A stretch of 64,000 bases of DNA from Paracoccaceae bacterium (GCA_017510335.1 JAFWNM010000012.1:124001-188000); one strand, 5' to 3'. Shown: positions 35,591 to 45,813, counted from the first letter of the stretch. The notes: generated by a model from the letters alone, not told the origin. Numbers and translations: made by a program.

Positions 35591-36207
35591 CCATCATCGA
35601 GCACCCGCTTGTTGTGCATAAATTGTCGATGATGCGCGAAAAGACATTGTCCAGCCGGGATTTCCGCAGCTTGCTGCGCGAAATCAGCCAGTTTCTGGCC
35701 TATGAGGTCACGCGCGACCTGCCGCTTCGGCTGCAGACCATCACCACCCCCGTGGCCGAGATGCAGGCCCCTGTTCTGGACTGCCCTGATCCAGTTCTGG
35801 TGTCCATTTTGCGCGCCGGAAACGGGTTGCTGGATGGCATGCTGGAGGTGCTGCCGACAGCGCGTGTGGGGTATATCGGGCTGTACCGGGACGAGGCGAC
35901 ACTGCGTCCGGTCCAGTATTACTGCAAACTGCCCCCCGAACTGGCCGGGCGGCGGGTGATTGTGGTTGATCCGATGCTGGCCACCGGCCATTCGGCAGCG
36001 GCAGCGATTGACCTGCTGAAGGCGGCAGGGGCCACTGACATTGTGTTTCAATGCCTGCTGGCCGCGCCCGAAGGGGTGGATTGCATGGCGCGCGCGCACC
36101 CTGATGTGCGCATTGTGACGGCGGCGCTGGATGAATGCCTGAATGAGCGCGGATACATCGTTCCGGGACTAGGGGATGCGGGTGACCGGATTTTCGGCAC
36201 ATCATAA
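35572..36207 (+). CDS. upp: Uracil phosphoribosyltransferase
   Basis: Salvages uracil to UMP with PRPP. The 211 residues fit the family. [36 protein letters not shown], the PRPP loop [19 protein letters not shown] and the uracil-site [16 protein letters not shown] are all present. The ATG lies inside the last 19 bases of add, with GGAGG just upstream, so the whole four-gene operon is overlapping. Confidence 0.96.
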   Translation: MSHPDLTIIEHPLVVHKLSMMREKTLSSRDFRSLLREISQFLAYEVTRDLPLRLQTITTPVAEMQAPVLDCPDPVLVSILRAGNGLLDGMLEVLPTARVGYIGLYRDEATLRPVQYYCKLPPELAGRRVIVVDPMLATGHSAAAAIDLLKAAGATDIVFQCLLAAPEGVDCMARAHPDVRIVTAALDECLNERGYIVPGLGDAGDRIFGTS

Positions 36208-36283
36208 GCTGTGCACGGACGCGAATCGGGTTTACTTTCAAAACTGTTAAAAGGCATGGTCAACGTGCTGAAGCGGGGGTTTC

Positions 36284-37102
36284 ATGTCTGTCAGATCATT
36301 TGCACTTTCAGGTTTTTTATCCATTCTTATGACCACCACTGCGTCTGCCCAGACCAATGGCACCGCACCGGCCGAATTGCCGCCAGCAGGGTATGACGCG
36401 CGCGAATTCACTGACAGTCGCGGCTGTGTGTTTCTGCGGTCCACCTTCGGGGGGGCTGTGACATGGGTTCCGCGTTACGGGGCGGACCGCCAGCCGGTTT
36501 GCGACGGAACACCCAGTATCCGCGCCGAAGTGCGCGAACCAGCTGTCCAACCTGTGCCGCAGCCTGTGGGGTCCGTCCCGCGCGCAGCCCCAGTGGCAAC
36601 GGGCAAGGAACCTGTGCGCGCCACCGCGCCGGCCCGCCGCCATACGCCGCGCACCCCCGCACTGCGCCATGCCGATGCGTCAGGCCGGCACCCTGATTGT
36701 CCGCAGAACGCGCCCTTCGGGCAGGTTGTGCGCGCCAGCGACGCGCGGCTTTTGGTGATATGTGTGTCCAGCATCGATCAGTTCCCCGAAGGTCTGGGAC
36801 CGAATGCAGGCAATCGCGGACCTGTCGCGTTGCCGCGCAACACAGTCATGCCCGCAGCGGCACCCGCCCCGCAAAATGAACGCAGCGTTGGCAGCCACCT
36901 TCAGGTTGGCAGCTTTCGCGTTCCCGACAATGCCACGCGCCTGCGCGCGCGCCTTCAGGCGCAGGGCTTGCCTGCCGGAATTCACCTCGCATCGGGTTTG
37001 AACGTGGTCACGGTCGGCCCGTTTTCTGACGCGTCACAGGCGCATCACGCAATGGATATTGTGCGTCGCATGGGCTTTCGGGACGCGTTCTTTCGCCGCT
37101 AG
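36284..37102 (+). CDS. Periplasmic SPOR-domain protein
   Basis: A 272-residue exported protein: signal peptide (about 1-22, cleavage at ASAQ), an N-terminal domain with DSRGCVFLRSTFGGAVTWVPRYG, a long Pro/Ala/Arg-rich linker (about 80-190), and a C-terminal SPOR domain (about 200-272; HLQVGSFRVPDNATRLRARLQAQG, LNVVTVGPFSDASQAHHAMDIVRRMG). SPOR domains bind denuded peptidoglycan at the septum. The N-terminal part is common in Rhodobacteraceae, but I know of no defined role. Confidence 0.85.
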   Translation: MSVRSFALSGFLSILMTTTASAQTNGTAPAELPPAGYDAREFTDSRGCVFLRSTFGGAVTWVPRYGADRQPVCDGTPSIRAEVREPAVQPVPQPVGSVPRAAPVATGKEPVRATAPARRHTPRTPALRHADASGRHPDCPQNAPFGQVVRASDARLLVICVSSIDQFPEGLGPNAGNRGPVALPRNTVMPAAAPAPQNERSVGSHLQVGSFRVPDNATRLRARLQAQGLPAGIHLASGLNVVTVGPFSDASQAHHAMDIVRRMGFRDAFFRR

Positions 37103-37173
37103 ACCCTGTTTTGCTGCGTAAGCTGTCTTAAAGAACGGCCAGTTTGGACGTGCGGCCAGCATAGCCCCGCACG

Positions 37174-38079
37174 CTATTGCATGACAGGCTTGCGCTGAAG
37201 GATCCTGCTTCGGCTGACGACAAGCCCTGAAATGATGATGCCCAAGGCCAGAAGAATGCGCGGCGAAAGGTCTTCGGACAGGATCATCACACCCAAAAGC
37301 ACCGACCAGACCGGCACATGGTAATTCACTTGCGCCAGAAAACTTGGTCCTGCGCTGCGGATGATGCTGATTTTCAACAAGGTCGCCAGCCCCGTGGGCA
37401 ATAGCCCCAGAAACAGCAGCGCCAGCAGCGGGCGGGGGGCAGGCAGGGCGGGCACCCCTTCGTGCCACAATGCCGCGGGCACCATTATAACGCTTGCCAT
37501 CCATAACGCCAGCACCCCGAACGCCATGGGGTGCACCTCGGGGCAGCGGCGCGTGACAATCGACCCGATCGCGTAGCTTAACGACGCCGCAAGACAGCCC
37601 AAACGCGCCAGCGTTTCCAGTTCCGAACCCGTCATGGCCAGAACACCCGGTCCGATCAGCACGCCCACACCCAGCAGGCCCAGCATGAACCCCGCCGCCT
37701 TGGCATTGGTCAGCCGGTCGCCCGGAACCAGAAAATGCGCAAACCCCAGAACGAATAGCGGAATCGCCGCCATGCTGATCCCGGCAAAGCCGGACGTGAC
37801 ATGTTGCTGCGACCAGCTTAGCAAAAAGAACGGCAGCGCGCTTGAAAATATGCCCATAGCTGCAGCAAAGCCCCAGATACCCGCGTGTGTGGGCAGTTTG
37901 ATGCCCATCACCACAGCAACCCCTGTCAGTGTCAGCGCGCCAATGACAATGCGCCCCGCCGCCACCCAAAGCGGCGCGACCCCTTCCAGCGCGATGGCAA
38001 TTCCCAGAAAGGACGCCCCCCAGATCAGGCCCAGGGTGGTCAGTGACACCCAGTTTGACAAGGTCGGGTTGCTTGGCAT
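37174..38079 (-). CDS. EamA/DMT-family transporter
   Basis: A 301-residue inner-membrane protein with about ten hydrophobic helices in two EamA repeats (first repeat starts LGLIWGASFLGIAIALEGV; second includes LAASLSYAIGSIVTRRC and SFLAQVNYHVPVWSVLLGVMILSEDLS). DMT proteins of this kind export amino acids or other small metabolites. The C-terminus is basic (SRSRILQRK), as expected for a cytoplasmic end. No neighbour points to a substrate. Confidence 0.9.
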   Translation of the reverse strand: MPSNPTLSNWVSLTTLGLIWGASFLGIAIALEGVAPLWVAAGRIVIGALTLTGVAVVMGIKLPTHAGIWGFAAAMGIFSSALPFFLLSWSQQHVTSGFAGISMAAIPLFVLGFAHFLVPGDRLTNAKAAGFMLGLLGVGVLIGPGVLAMTGSELETLARLGCLAASLSYAIGSIVTRRCPEVHPMAFGVLALWMASVIMVPAALWHEGVPALPAPRPLLALLFLGLLPTGLATLLKISIIRSAGPSFLAQVNYHVPVWSVLLGVMILSEDLSPRILLALGIIISGLVVSRSRILQRKPVMQ

Positions 38080-38279
38080 TGGTATGGTCCCCCGGGGTCG
38101 GCAGGTTGGTGAATATGTGCAGTAATGCGTTGCGGGTGCGGCGATGTCCAGATGTCGGAAAGATGACGCGCATTGCAGTCAAAACACGCGCAAGCCGCAT
38201 TAATGACCCAATTTGGCCCCATCAAACGCGATATGTCATGGCGCAATGACCGCGCCACACAGACAGGAAAACCCCAGGA

Positions 38280-38774
38280 ATGCCAAGGTGCACAGCCCAG
38301 AACCGCCTGCGCGTTTTCCTTGCCTGCGAAGCCGGTGCGGTTTCGGTGGATTGGGTTGTCCTGTCTGCTGCAGTGATAGGATTGGGCGCGTTTTTCGTGA
38401 CGCAAGTAAGCCAGGGCAGCGCCAGTCTGGCCAATTCGGTGCAAAGCAGCTTGCAGGGCATGCTTGCGCAAGACCCGATGGATATGGTGGACCCGGTGCC
38501 GCGCTACACGATCCAGCGTCTGGATGACGCGCAAGTAGCAAGCTGGACGGCCACTTTTGCCGCGCAGACCGACACGCAGCTTCTTGCGTCTGTGCAGACA
38601 CGGCATGACCAGTTCATGTCGCATATCGCTGCGCAACAATGGACACAGGCCCTGCAGCGCATCGATTATTTCCATATTATCGAAGAAGAACTGACAACGC
38701 GCGGTCTACAGCGCCCCGAAGGCATGCCAACGGCACACTCGTTGTTCAACATTTATACCGATGCGCGCGCCTAA
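38280..38774 (+). CDS. Pilin-like (Flp/Tad-type) membrane protein
   Basis: A 164-residue protein whose N-terminus, FLACEAGAVSVDWVVLSAAVIGLGAFFV, resembles the Rhodobacteraceae Flp/TadE-like class: a short leader, a Glu before a hydrophobic helix and small residues around it. The hydrophilic C-terminal part (about 50-164) has no motif I know. It could be a minor pilin or pseudopilin processed by the prepilin peptidase encoded 22 kb away, which is inference. It stands alone between EamA and ilvC. Confidence 0.65.
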   Translation: MPRCTAQNRLRVFLACEAGAVSVDWVVLSAAVIGLGAFFVTQVSQGSASLANSVQSSLQGMLAQDPMDMVDPVPRYTIQRLDDAQVASWTATFAAQTDTQLLASVQTRHDQFMSHIAAQQWTQALQRIDYFHIIEEELTTRGLQRPEGMPTAHSLFNIYTDARA

Positions 38775-38842
38775 GCGCGACAAACCGCCAACCACAAGCC
38801 CCCTCCCTCGAAAGGGAAGGGGCGCAGAGTGTGCAAACCTTA

Positions 38843-39996
<1,154 letters not shown>

Positions 39997-40455
39997 ATGC
40001 GTATCGATGACAGTGACCGGCGTTTGTTGCGCCAGCTTATGGCCACCCCCGATGCCAGCACCGCAGACTTGGCCGCGCGCGCGGGCATGACGGAAGCCAC
40101 CTGTTGGCGCAGGCTGGACAAGCTGCGCACTGCAGGCATCTTGCGCGGACAACAGGCTGTGATCAACTGGCGCGCGCTGGGCTGGCAGGTCGAAGTCAGC
40201 TTGCGCATCACGCTGGATAAAACCAACCCGCGCGCCTTTGACGAATTTGTTGCCGCCGCCCGCCATGTCCCAGAGGTTCTTGAGATCCAAAGCTTTCTTG
40301 GCCGTGTCGATGTGCGTTTGAACGTCATTGCCCGGGATATGGCCCATTATCAGCAAATCTACCGCGACCGCATCCTGACCCTGCCCCATATTTCTGACCT
40401 GGAGGCATTGATGCATCTGTCCGACATCAAGTCCGAAGAAAGCCTGCCGATATGA
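39997..40455 (+). CDS. Lrp/AsnC-family transcriptional regulator
   Basis: A 152-residue Lrp-type regulator: N-terminal winged HTH (DSDRRLLRQLMATPDASTAD, AGMTEATCWRRLDKLRTAGI) and C-terminal RAM/AsnC ligand domain (VPEVLEIQSFLGRVDVRLNVIARDM). It is divergent from ilvC and followed by a second Lrp-type gene. The ATG at 39997 gives the standard start RIDDSDRRLL. It probably senses an amino acid. Confidence 0.9.
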   Translation: MRIDDSDRRLLRQLMATPDASTADLAARAGMTEATCWRRLDKLRTAGILRGQQAVINWRALGWQVEVSLRITLDKTNPRAFDEFVAAARHVPEVLEIQSFLGRVDVRLNVIARDMAHYQQIYRDRILTLPHISDLEALMHLSDIKSEESLPI

Positions 40456-40457
40456 TT

Positions 40458-40522
40458 TTCATCTTGCCGCAAATACTCCGGGGTGAATGGGGCCGCAGGC
40501 CCCAGAGGGGCAGCGCCCCTTT
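40458..40522 (+). repeat. TTCATCTTG...AAATACTC element followed by two hairpins
   Basis: The element begins two bases after the first Lrp gene: TTCATCTTG CCGC AAATACTC (40458-40478), then CGGGG and a spacer, then hairpin GGGGCC-GCA-GGCCCC (40489-40503) and hairpin GGGGC-AGC-GCCCC (40507-40519) ending in TTT. The last hairpin plus TTT could terminate transcription between the two Lrp genes. A copy at 60687-60748 has the same order with different stem sequences. Confidence 0.8.
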
Positions 40523-40543
40523 ACACAGCATCCGCACATCACC

Positions 40544-40999
40544 ATGATCGAACTAGACGATACCGACCGCGCCCTGTTGCGGGCTATGGCGCAGGACAGC
40601 ACCCAAAGTGCGGGCGCGCTGGGGCGCAAGCTGGGGCTAAGCCAGCCTGCCGCATGGCGCAGGCTGAAACGGCTGCGCGACGGCGGCGCGATTGCGCGCC
40701 AGCGTCTGGACCTGGACGTGGCTGCACTGGGTTTCGGGGTGACAGTGTTTTTGGGAATCAGTCTGGCGTCCAAGGGGCGCGTCAGCCTTGCGGATTTTGA
40801 ACGCGCGGTATCTGCCATCCCCGAAGTCCAGACTGTCCAGCATGTGCTGGGATTGTATGATTACCGGCTGCGGGTCGTCGCGCGGGATCTGGCCGATTTC
40901 GAACGCATTTTACGACGCCGCATCATGACCTTGCCCGGCATCGGTGCCGTGGATGCCAATGTGTTGTTAAGCGAAGAACGCCTCGCAGGGCCCTTGTAG
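40544..40999 (+). CDS. Second Lrp/AsnC-family transcriptional regulator
   Basis: A 151-residue paralogue of the preceding regulator: HTH (DDTDRALLRAMAQDSTQSAGALGRKLGLSQPAAWRRLKRLRDGG) read as two helices, and a RAM domain (IPEVQTVQHVLGLYDYRLRVVARDLADFE). The ATG at 40544 gives the standard MIELDDTDRALL start. Paired Lrp genes may form mixed octamers, but separate transcription is suggested by the hairpins between them. Confidence 0.9.
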   Translation: MIELDDTDRALLRAMAQDSTQSAGALGRKLGLSQPAAWRRLKRLRDGGAIARQRLDLDVAALGFGVTVFLGISLASKGRVSLADFERAVSAIPEVQTVQHVLGLYDYRLRVVARDLADFERILRRRIMTLPGIGAVDANVLLSEERLAGPL

Positions 41000-41038
41000 G
41001 GAATTGACCTTGGCGTGTGTATTGGGCAAGACCGCTTT

Positions 41039-41377
41039 ATGCTGATTTACAAGATATTCCGCCGCCCCGAATGGGACGCTATGGTTGCCAGCGGGCGCAC
41101 AGATGGTGCGCCTGTTGATCTGTCTGATGGCTACATACATTTCTCCACAGCCGCGCAGGTGATGGCGACAGCAGCCAAGCATTTCGCGCAAGAAAGCGAT
41201 CTTGTCCTGATCGCGGTCAATGCCGGTGATCTGGGCGCGGCGCTGAAATGGGAACCCTCGCGCGGGGGGGATTTGTTTCCGCATCTTTACCGGCCCTTGC
41301 ACAGGGAAGATGTGCTTTGGGACACCTCCCTGCCGCTGGGCGCGGCGGGCCACATCTTTCCGGAAGGGCTGGTATGA
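41039..41377 (+). CDS. DUF952 family protein
   Basis: A 112-residue protein of the DUF952 family: [14 protein letters not shown] at the start, [19 protein letters not shown] in the middle and [16 protein letters not shown] near the end, the three conserved blocks. The fold is related to ADP-ribosyltransferases, and the function is unknown. I prefer the ATG at 41039; a GTG at 41015 would add eight residues. Its stop overlaps the pyrD start, so the two are translationally coupled. Confidence 0.88.
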   Translation: MLIYKIFRRPEWDAMVASGRTDGAPVDLSDGYIHFSTAAQVMATAAKHFAQESDLVLIAVNAGDLGAALKWEPSRGGDLFPHLYRPLHREDVLWDTSLPLGAAGHIFPEGLV

Positions 41378-42432
41378 GTGTTCTTGAAACTGCGGGCCTT
41401 GCGGTTTTGCGCAGCCTTGACCCGGAAACCGCCCATGGGCTGGCCATCAAGGCGTTGCAATCGGGGCTTTTGCCTATGCCGCGCGCGGTTGTGTCGGGCA
41501 GGCTGCAAACACGGGTCGCGGGGCTGGATCTGCCCAACCCTGTGGGACTGGCCGCAGGGTTTGACAAGAACGCCACTGCGCTGGCGGGGCTGTCGCGCGC
41601 GGGGTTCGGCTTCGTCGAGGTGGGCGCCGCAACCCCCCGCCCGCAACAGGGCAATGCGCGCCCGCGTCTGTTTCGTCTGGCGCAGGATCGTGCGGTAATC
41701 AACAGGTTCGGGTTCAATAATGACGGCGCGCAGGCCATTGCCGCGCGTCTGGCGCACCGGCCTGCGGGCATGGTTCTGGGGCTGAATCTGGGGGCCAACA
41801 AGGACAGCAGCGACCGCGCAGGGGATTTTGCGCAAGTCTTGCGCATGACGGGCGCATCTATTGATTTTGCGACGGTCAACGTTTCGTCGCCCAATACCGA
41901 ACGGCTGCGCGAATTGCAGGGCGCGGATGCGCTGGCGGCGCTTTTGGCGGGGGTTATGTCTGCGCGCGACGAACTGCTGCGCCCGATTCCGGTTTTCCTG
42001 AAAATCGCCCCTGACCTGTCAGATGTGGAACTGGCCGAAATCGCTGATGTGGCGCTGGCTGCACGGGTGGATGCCATCATTGCCACCAACACCACAGTTT
42101 CGCGCGATGGCCTGACCAGTGCGCAGGCCCATCAGGCGGGCGGGTTGTCCGGTGCGCCGCTGTTTGAAAAATCCACGCGGGTTCTGGCGCGGCTGTCCCA
42201 CCTGACCCAGGGCGCTGTGCCCTTGATTGGCGTGGGCGGGGTGTCCTCGGCGCAACAGGCCTATGCCAAGATCAGGGCAGGGGCCTCGGCGGTGCAGTTG
42301 TATTCGGCGCTTGTCTATGAAGGTCTGTCGCTGGTGGGGCGCATCAATCAGGGTCTGGCCGACGCGCTGGAACGCGATGGCCTGGCCAATGTGGCGCAGG
42401 CTGTGGGCCTTGACCGGGACAAATGGCTTTGA
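41374..42432 (+). CDS. pyrD: Dihydroorotate dehydrogenase, quinone-dependent (class 2)
   Basis: Oxidises dihydroorotate to orotate in pyrimidine synthesis, passing electrons to quinone at the inner membrane. The 352 residues include a class 2 N-terminal helix ([27 protein letters not shown]), the FMN site [39 protein letters not shown] with the catalytic Ser of class 2, IATNTTVSR and [33 protein letters not shown]. The start overlaps the DUF952 stop (ATGA). Confidence 0.96.
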   Translation: MSVLETAGLAVLRSLDPETAHGLAIKALQSGLLPMPRAVVSGRLQTRVAGLDLPNPVGLAAGFDKNATALAGLSRAGFGFVEVGAATPRPQQGNARPRLFRLAQDRAVINRFGFNNDGAQAIAARLAHRPAGMVLGLNLGANKDSSDRAGDFAQVLRMTGASIDFATVNVSSPNTERLRELQGADALAALLAGVMSARDELLRPIPVFLKIAPDLSDVELAEIADVALAARVDAIIATNTTVSRDGLTSAQAHQAGGLSGAPLFEKSTRVLARLSHLTQGAVPLIGVGGVSSAQQAYAKIRAGASAVQLYSALVYEGLSLVGRINQGLADALERDGLANVAQAVGLDRDKWL

Positions 42433-42433
42433 C

Positions 42434-42456
42434 TTCATCTTGCTGAAAATACTCAG
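42434..42456 (+). repeat. TTCATCTTG...AAATACTC element after pyrD
   Basis: TTCATCTTG CTGA AAATACTC (42434-42454) begins two bases past the pyrD stop and runs into the last bases of the convergent MATE gene. This copy has no following hairpins. Confidence 0.75.
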
Positions 42457-43787
42457 AAACCGGCGTTCAAGCGTCGTTCCAGCCTTGGGTATAGCACGGC
42501 CAGAAACACCCCGCGCAGGACGTTCAGCACCATCAACGCCCCCCAAAGCGCATGATTGCCCCAGACAGGCACAGTCCACCAGATGATGGCTGTGTAAATC
42601 GCCACGGCCAGAATGACAGTGTTGCGCATTTCGCGCGTGCCTGTGGCCCCGATGAAGATACCGTCCAGCATATAGGCCCCCACGCCCAGCACACACAGCG
42701 CGACCACATAGGGCAGGAAATCACGCGCAGTCGCCTGAACGCCTGCATCCTTGGCCATCAGGTCAATCGCCAACGGACCCAGCGCCCAAAACCCCACCGC
42801 CATGACCAGCGCGGCGCCCACCGCCCAGACAGAGGCGCGCATTACCGCCTGACGCATCGCCCCCACGGACCGCGCCCCCACGGCATGGCCCACCAGCGCT
42901 TCGGCGGCAAAGGCAAACCCGTCCAGCGCGAAGGCGGTAACCATCAGGAATTGCCACAGCACCTGATTTGCCGCCAGGTCCACATCGCCAAACCCCGCCG
43001 AGACGAACATGAACCCTGTCATCGCGCCTTGTAACGCGATGGTGCGCAGCATGATGTCGGAATTGACCGACCACATGCGGCGCAGGCGCGCGGGGTCGAA
43101 CACCCGCGCCCAGTCGCGCCACTGCGCGCCCGAAAATGCCGCGCGACACAGATACAGGCCAAGCGCCAGTGATGTGGCTTCGGCAATCAAGGTGGCGATG
43201 GCCACACCCTGCACGCCCCATCCCAGGCCCAGAACGAACCACAGGTCCAGGGCAATATTCAGCCCGTTCATCCATAATTGCAGGACCAGAACAGACTTTG
43301 TGCGTTCGGTGCCGATCAGCCAGCCATTGACAGCATAAAGCGCGATTGTCGCAGGTGCCCCCCAGATGCGGATCGCCAGATAGTCCCGTGCAAGGGCCTC
43401 GACCGCGTCGCTGGCGGGCGCTATGCGAAACGCTGCCGCCATGACCAGCACCTGGGCCATTACCATGACCACACCGGCGGCCAGCCCCAACATGATGCCA
43501 CGCGTCAAAACTGCGCCGCTTTCTGCCAGATCGCCCGCCCCGCTGGCTTGCGCGACCAGTCCGGTCGTGCCCATGCGCAAAAACCCGAAAATCCAGTAAA
43601 TCGACGCCAGAATCACAGCGCCCAGCCCCACGGCACCAATAGGGGCGGCCGCACCCATCTGACCCACCACGCCCGTATCCACCGCGCCCAGCAACGGCAC
43701 CGAGATATTGGCCAGAACAATGGGCACAGCGATACGCAGAACGCGCCTGTTGGTCACAGGCTGCGCCGCGCGCGCGGCAGCGGTCAT
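42453..43787 (-). CDS. MATE-family efflux transporter (DinF-like)
   Basis: A 444-residue inner-membrane protein with about twelve hydrophobic helices in two halves. The first half starts RRVLRIAVPIVLANISVPLLGAVDTGVVGQMG, typical of DinF-type MATE exporters. The second half has FALDGFAFAAEALVGHAVGARS, the matching half-repeat. Cation-coupled export of drugs or metabolites is likely; no substrate is indicated. It follows the thioesterase gene by one base. Confidence 0.92.
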   Translation of the reverse strand: MTAAARAAQPVTNRRVLRIAVPIVLANISVPLLGAVDTGVVGQMGAAAPIGAVGLGAVILASIYWIFGFLRMGTTGLVAQASGAGDLAESGAVLTRGIMLGLAAGVVMVMAQVLVMAAAFRIAPASDAVEALARDYLAIRIWGAPATIALYAVNGWLIGTERTKSVLVLQLWMNGLNIALDLWFVLGLGWGVQGVAIATLIAEATSLALGLYLCRAAFSGAQWRDWARVFDPARLRRMWSVNSDIMLRTIALQGAMTGFMFVSAGFGDVDLAANQVLWQFLMVTAFALDGFAFAAEALVGHAVGARSVGAMRQAVMRASVWAVGAALVMAVGFWALGPLAIDLMAKDAGVQATARDFLPYVVALCVLGVGAYMLDGIFIGATGTREMRNTVILAVAIYTAIIWWTVPVWGNHALWGALMVLNVLRGVFLAVLYPRLERRLNAGF

Positions 43788-43788
43788 G

Positions 43789-44307
43789 TCAGCGCCCGCC
43801 GGACGGGGACAGGGGCGGCTGGGGCATCAGGAAATGCCCGGTCGCTTGCGCAAACAGCCGCGCGCGGTTGTCTTGCCAGGCTTCCACATGGACGCTGGCA
43901 TAACGCCTGCCGGAGCGGTTGACCCGCGCCCGCGCATAGGCATCGCGCGGCAGGCCAGTGCGCAGATAATCGATGGTGAAATCTATCGTTTTGGGCAGGC
44001 GCGGCATATTCTGCGCCATGCCTTGGGCGCTTAGCCTGCCGGATTCCAGTTCTTCCCACAGCATGGCCCAGCTTAGTTCCACAATCGCCGCCACTTCCAT
44101 AAAGGACGCGATAGCCCCGCCATGCAGCGCGGGCAGGACGGGATTGCCGATATGGTTTTCATCGAATGGCAGCACCGCCGTCAGTTCGTCGCCATGGCGT
44201 TCGAATTGTATGCCAAGAAACTGCGCATAGGGAATTGCCCCCACCAGTGTTTGCAACGCTGTATCGCGCCGGTATTTGACCTGTTGGACGGGTTCGGGCT
44301 GTTTCAT
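43789..44307 (-). CDS. PaaI-like hotdog thioesterase
   Basis: A 172-residue hotdog-fold protein. The family signature is seen in GNPVLPALHGGAIASFMEVAAIVEL, where HGG lies in the central helix start, and IDYLRTGLPRDAYARARV. It would hydrolyse an acyl-CoA ester in the cytoplasm. It overlaps the preceding paralogue (ATGA) and stands one base before the MATE gene, so the three form an operon. The acyl group is unknown. Confidence 0.88.
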   Translation of the reverse strand: MKQPEPVQQVKYRRDTALQTLVGAIPYAQFLGIQFERHGDELTAVLPFDENHIGNPVLPALHGGAIASFMEVAAIVELSWAMLWEELESGRLSAQGMAQNMPRLPKTIDFTIDYLRTGLPRDAYARARVNRSGRRYASVHVEAWQDNRARLFAQATGHFLMPQPPLSPSGGR

Positions 44308-44729
44308 TCCGGCACCTTTTGCGCATGGTCGAATGTGAAGGCCCCCGTGGCCGTTGCGACCGGGTTTTGCGCGTCGTCATCATGGGCTGTGGCACGCACG
44401 AAGGCCACATTGCGCGTGACATGGTAACACACGGCCCGCGCGGTAATACGCTGCCCGGGGGTGGCCGCGCGCATATAGTCGATGCGCAGATCGATAGTGG
44501 CCGTGTTCGTGGCCCCCGGATAGGACAGCACAGCCGCCCCCCCGCATGTGTCCATCAACGCAGAAACCGCCCCGCCATGAATGACGCCAGTTGCCGGATC
44601 GCCAACAAAACGGGCGTCCCAGGCCATTGAAATGCGCGCCTCGCCGGCGTCAAGCGCTTCTAGCTGCATTCCCAAGGCGCGCGCGAAGGGCAGGGCATTG
44701 ATGAAACTTTGCGGATCTGGGGCGGACAT
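44304..44729 (-). CDS. Second PaaI-like hotdog thioesterase
   Basis: A 141-residue hotdog protein with the clear signature TGVIHGGAVSALMDTCGG and TIDLRIDYMRAATPGQRITARA. The ATG at 44729 has GAGG six bases upstream; the frame extends further 5' over non-coding DNA. It is divergent from the MerR gene at 44860, and a 22-bp inverted repeat lies between them. Confidence 0.9.
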   Translation of the reverse strand: MSAPDPQSFINALPFARALGMQLEALDAGEARISMAWDARFVGDPATGVIHGGAVSALMDTCGGAAVLSYPGATNTATIDLRIDYMRAATPGQRITARAVCYHVTRNVAFVRATAHDDDAQNPVATATGAFTFDHAQKVPE

Positions 44730-44811
44730 GGGAACCTCGGGCGTTGGTGCGAATTCTATCTGTGCCCGATCTGGCGCAAATGGCAATAGGGCGGCAGGGA
44801 ATTGCATCATT

Positions 44812-44833
44812 GGTATGCAGGGCGTAGCATACC
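44812..44833. promoter_or_regulatory. Inverted repeat between thioesterase and MerR genes
   Basis: GGTATGC (44812-44818), eight bases, GCATACC (44827-44833) is a perfect 7-8-7 inverted repeat in the divergent promoter region, 26 bases upstream of the TTG start of the MerR gene. The size suits a MerR dimer operator, so autoregulation and control of the thioesterase operon are possible. Confidence 0.6.
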
Positions 44834-44859
44834 GTTCATACGGCAGGGAGGCATGTGAT

Positions 44860-45240
44860 TTGTCGGATGTCAGGCTTGGGTTCAAACAGATGTGCGCGAA
44901 GTTCGAAGTAACGCCGCGCACCTTGCGATATTACGAGTATATCGAATTGCTGTCCCCTGAAAAAGAGGGGCGCAACAGGTTCTACACCCCGCGCGAAGTG
45001 GCCCGCATGACCTTGATCATGCGCGGGCGGCGTTTCGGATTCAGTCTTGAAGAAATCCGGCAGTGGCTGGAAATTTACGAACACTCCGGCACGCATACGC
45101 AGCTTTCGGCATGGCTGGACATGGCCGATCGCCAGCTTGTTGCGCTGAAAACCCAGTCTGCGGAACTTGATCGCACGATACACGAACTTCATAAACTGCG
45201 CGAAGATGCCGCCGCCCTTCTGGGTGACGAAAGAACGTGA
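44860..45240 (+). CDS. MerR-family transcriptional regulator (first of two)
   Basis: A 126-residue MerR protein: winged HTH with FEVTPRTLRYYEYIELLSPEK and RRFGFSLEEIRQWLEIY, then a C-terminal dimerisation helix (DMADRQLVALKTQSAELDRTIHEL). No metal-binding cysteines are visible. I place the start at the TTG at 44860, since GGGAGG ends eight bases before it and no ATG in frame has a site. It is about 115 bases from a paralogue. MerR proteins of this type next to acyl-CoA dehydrogenase genes resemble LiuR, a regulator of branched-chain and fatty acid breakdown. Confidence 0.85.
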   Translation: MSDVRLGFKQMCAKFEVTPRTLRYYEYIELLSPEKEGRNRFYTPREVARMTLIMRGRRFGFSLEEIRQWLEIYEHSGTHTQLSAWLDMADRQLVALKTQSAELDRTIHELHKLREDAAALLGDERT

Positions 45241-45254
45241 CGTAAGTTTGCTCT

Positions 45255-45288
45255 TTGACGTGGCGTTTAACTTTACCTTCACGTCAAC
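45255..45288. promoter_or_regulatory. LiuR-like motif and inverted repeat upstream of second MerR gene
   Basis: TTGACGT (45255-45261) and ACGTCAA (45281-45287) form an inverted repeat. The right part reads TTTACCTTCACGTCAA (45272-45287), close to the TTTACGTTNACGTCAA-type sites I associate with LiuR-family MerR regulators. It lies 67 bases upstream of the ATG. The left arm could also be the -35 element of a MerR-type promoter. Assignment is from memory of the motif. Confidence 0.55.
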
Positions 45289-45354
45289 ATGCATATGTTT
45301 TCCCGAAGGCGCGGCGGGCCAGATGGCGCGCAGTTTCCGAATAAGGGGGAAGCC

Positions 45355-45753
45355 ATGTCGCAAGATGTCAAGACGATCCGGCAGATGTGCGATGCGTTTG
45401 GTGTGACACCACGCACTTTGCGTTTTTATGAAGCAAAAGAACTGCTTTGGCCCCGGCGTGACGGGCAGCACCGGCTGTTCACGCGGCGCGATCAGGCCAG
45501 GCTGAAGCTGATCTTGCGCGGCAAGCGTTTCGGGTTCAGCCTTGAAGAAATCCGCCAGCTGCTGAACATGTATGACCGCGATGACAGCGAACTGAAGCAG
45601 TTGCGCAAAACCTATGAAATCGCGCGGGACCGTCTGGCAGACATGGAACGCCAGCGCGACGAACTGACCGAAGCCATCATCGAGCTGAAAAAGGAATTGT
45701 CCTGGGGCGAAAATGTCCTGCGCCAGGCCGACAAACCCGCAGCCGCTGAATAA
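45355..45753 (+). CDS. MerR-family transcriptional regulator (second, LiuR-like)
   Basis: A 132-residue MerR protein very like its neighbour: FGVTPRTLRFYEAKELLWPRRDGQHRLF and KRFGFSLEEIRQLLNMY in the winged HTH, then a long coiled-coil C-terminus (RDRLADMERQRDELTEAIIELKKEL). The ATG at 45355 has AAGGGGGAAG upstream. It lies 60 bases before the acyl-CoA dehydrogenase gene, which it probably controls together with the thiolase and FadB genes. Confidence 0.9.
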   Translation: MSQDVKTIRQMCDAFGVTPRTLRFYEAKELLWPRRDGQHRLFTRRDQARLKLILRGKRFGFSLEEIRQLLNMYDRDDSELKQLRKTYEIARDRLADMERQRDELTEAIIELKKELSWGENVLRQADKPAAAE

Positions 45754-45813
45754 CCTGCAAAGCTGCACATCCGCGCATATGCAGCACCGACGACACCAGG
45801 GAGAGAAATAGAC

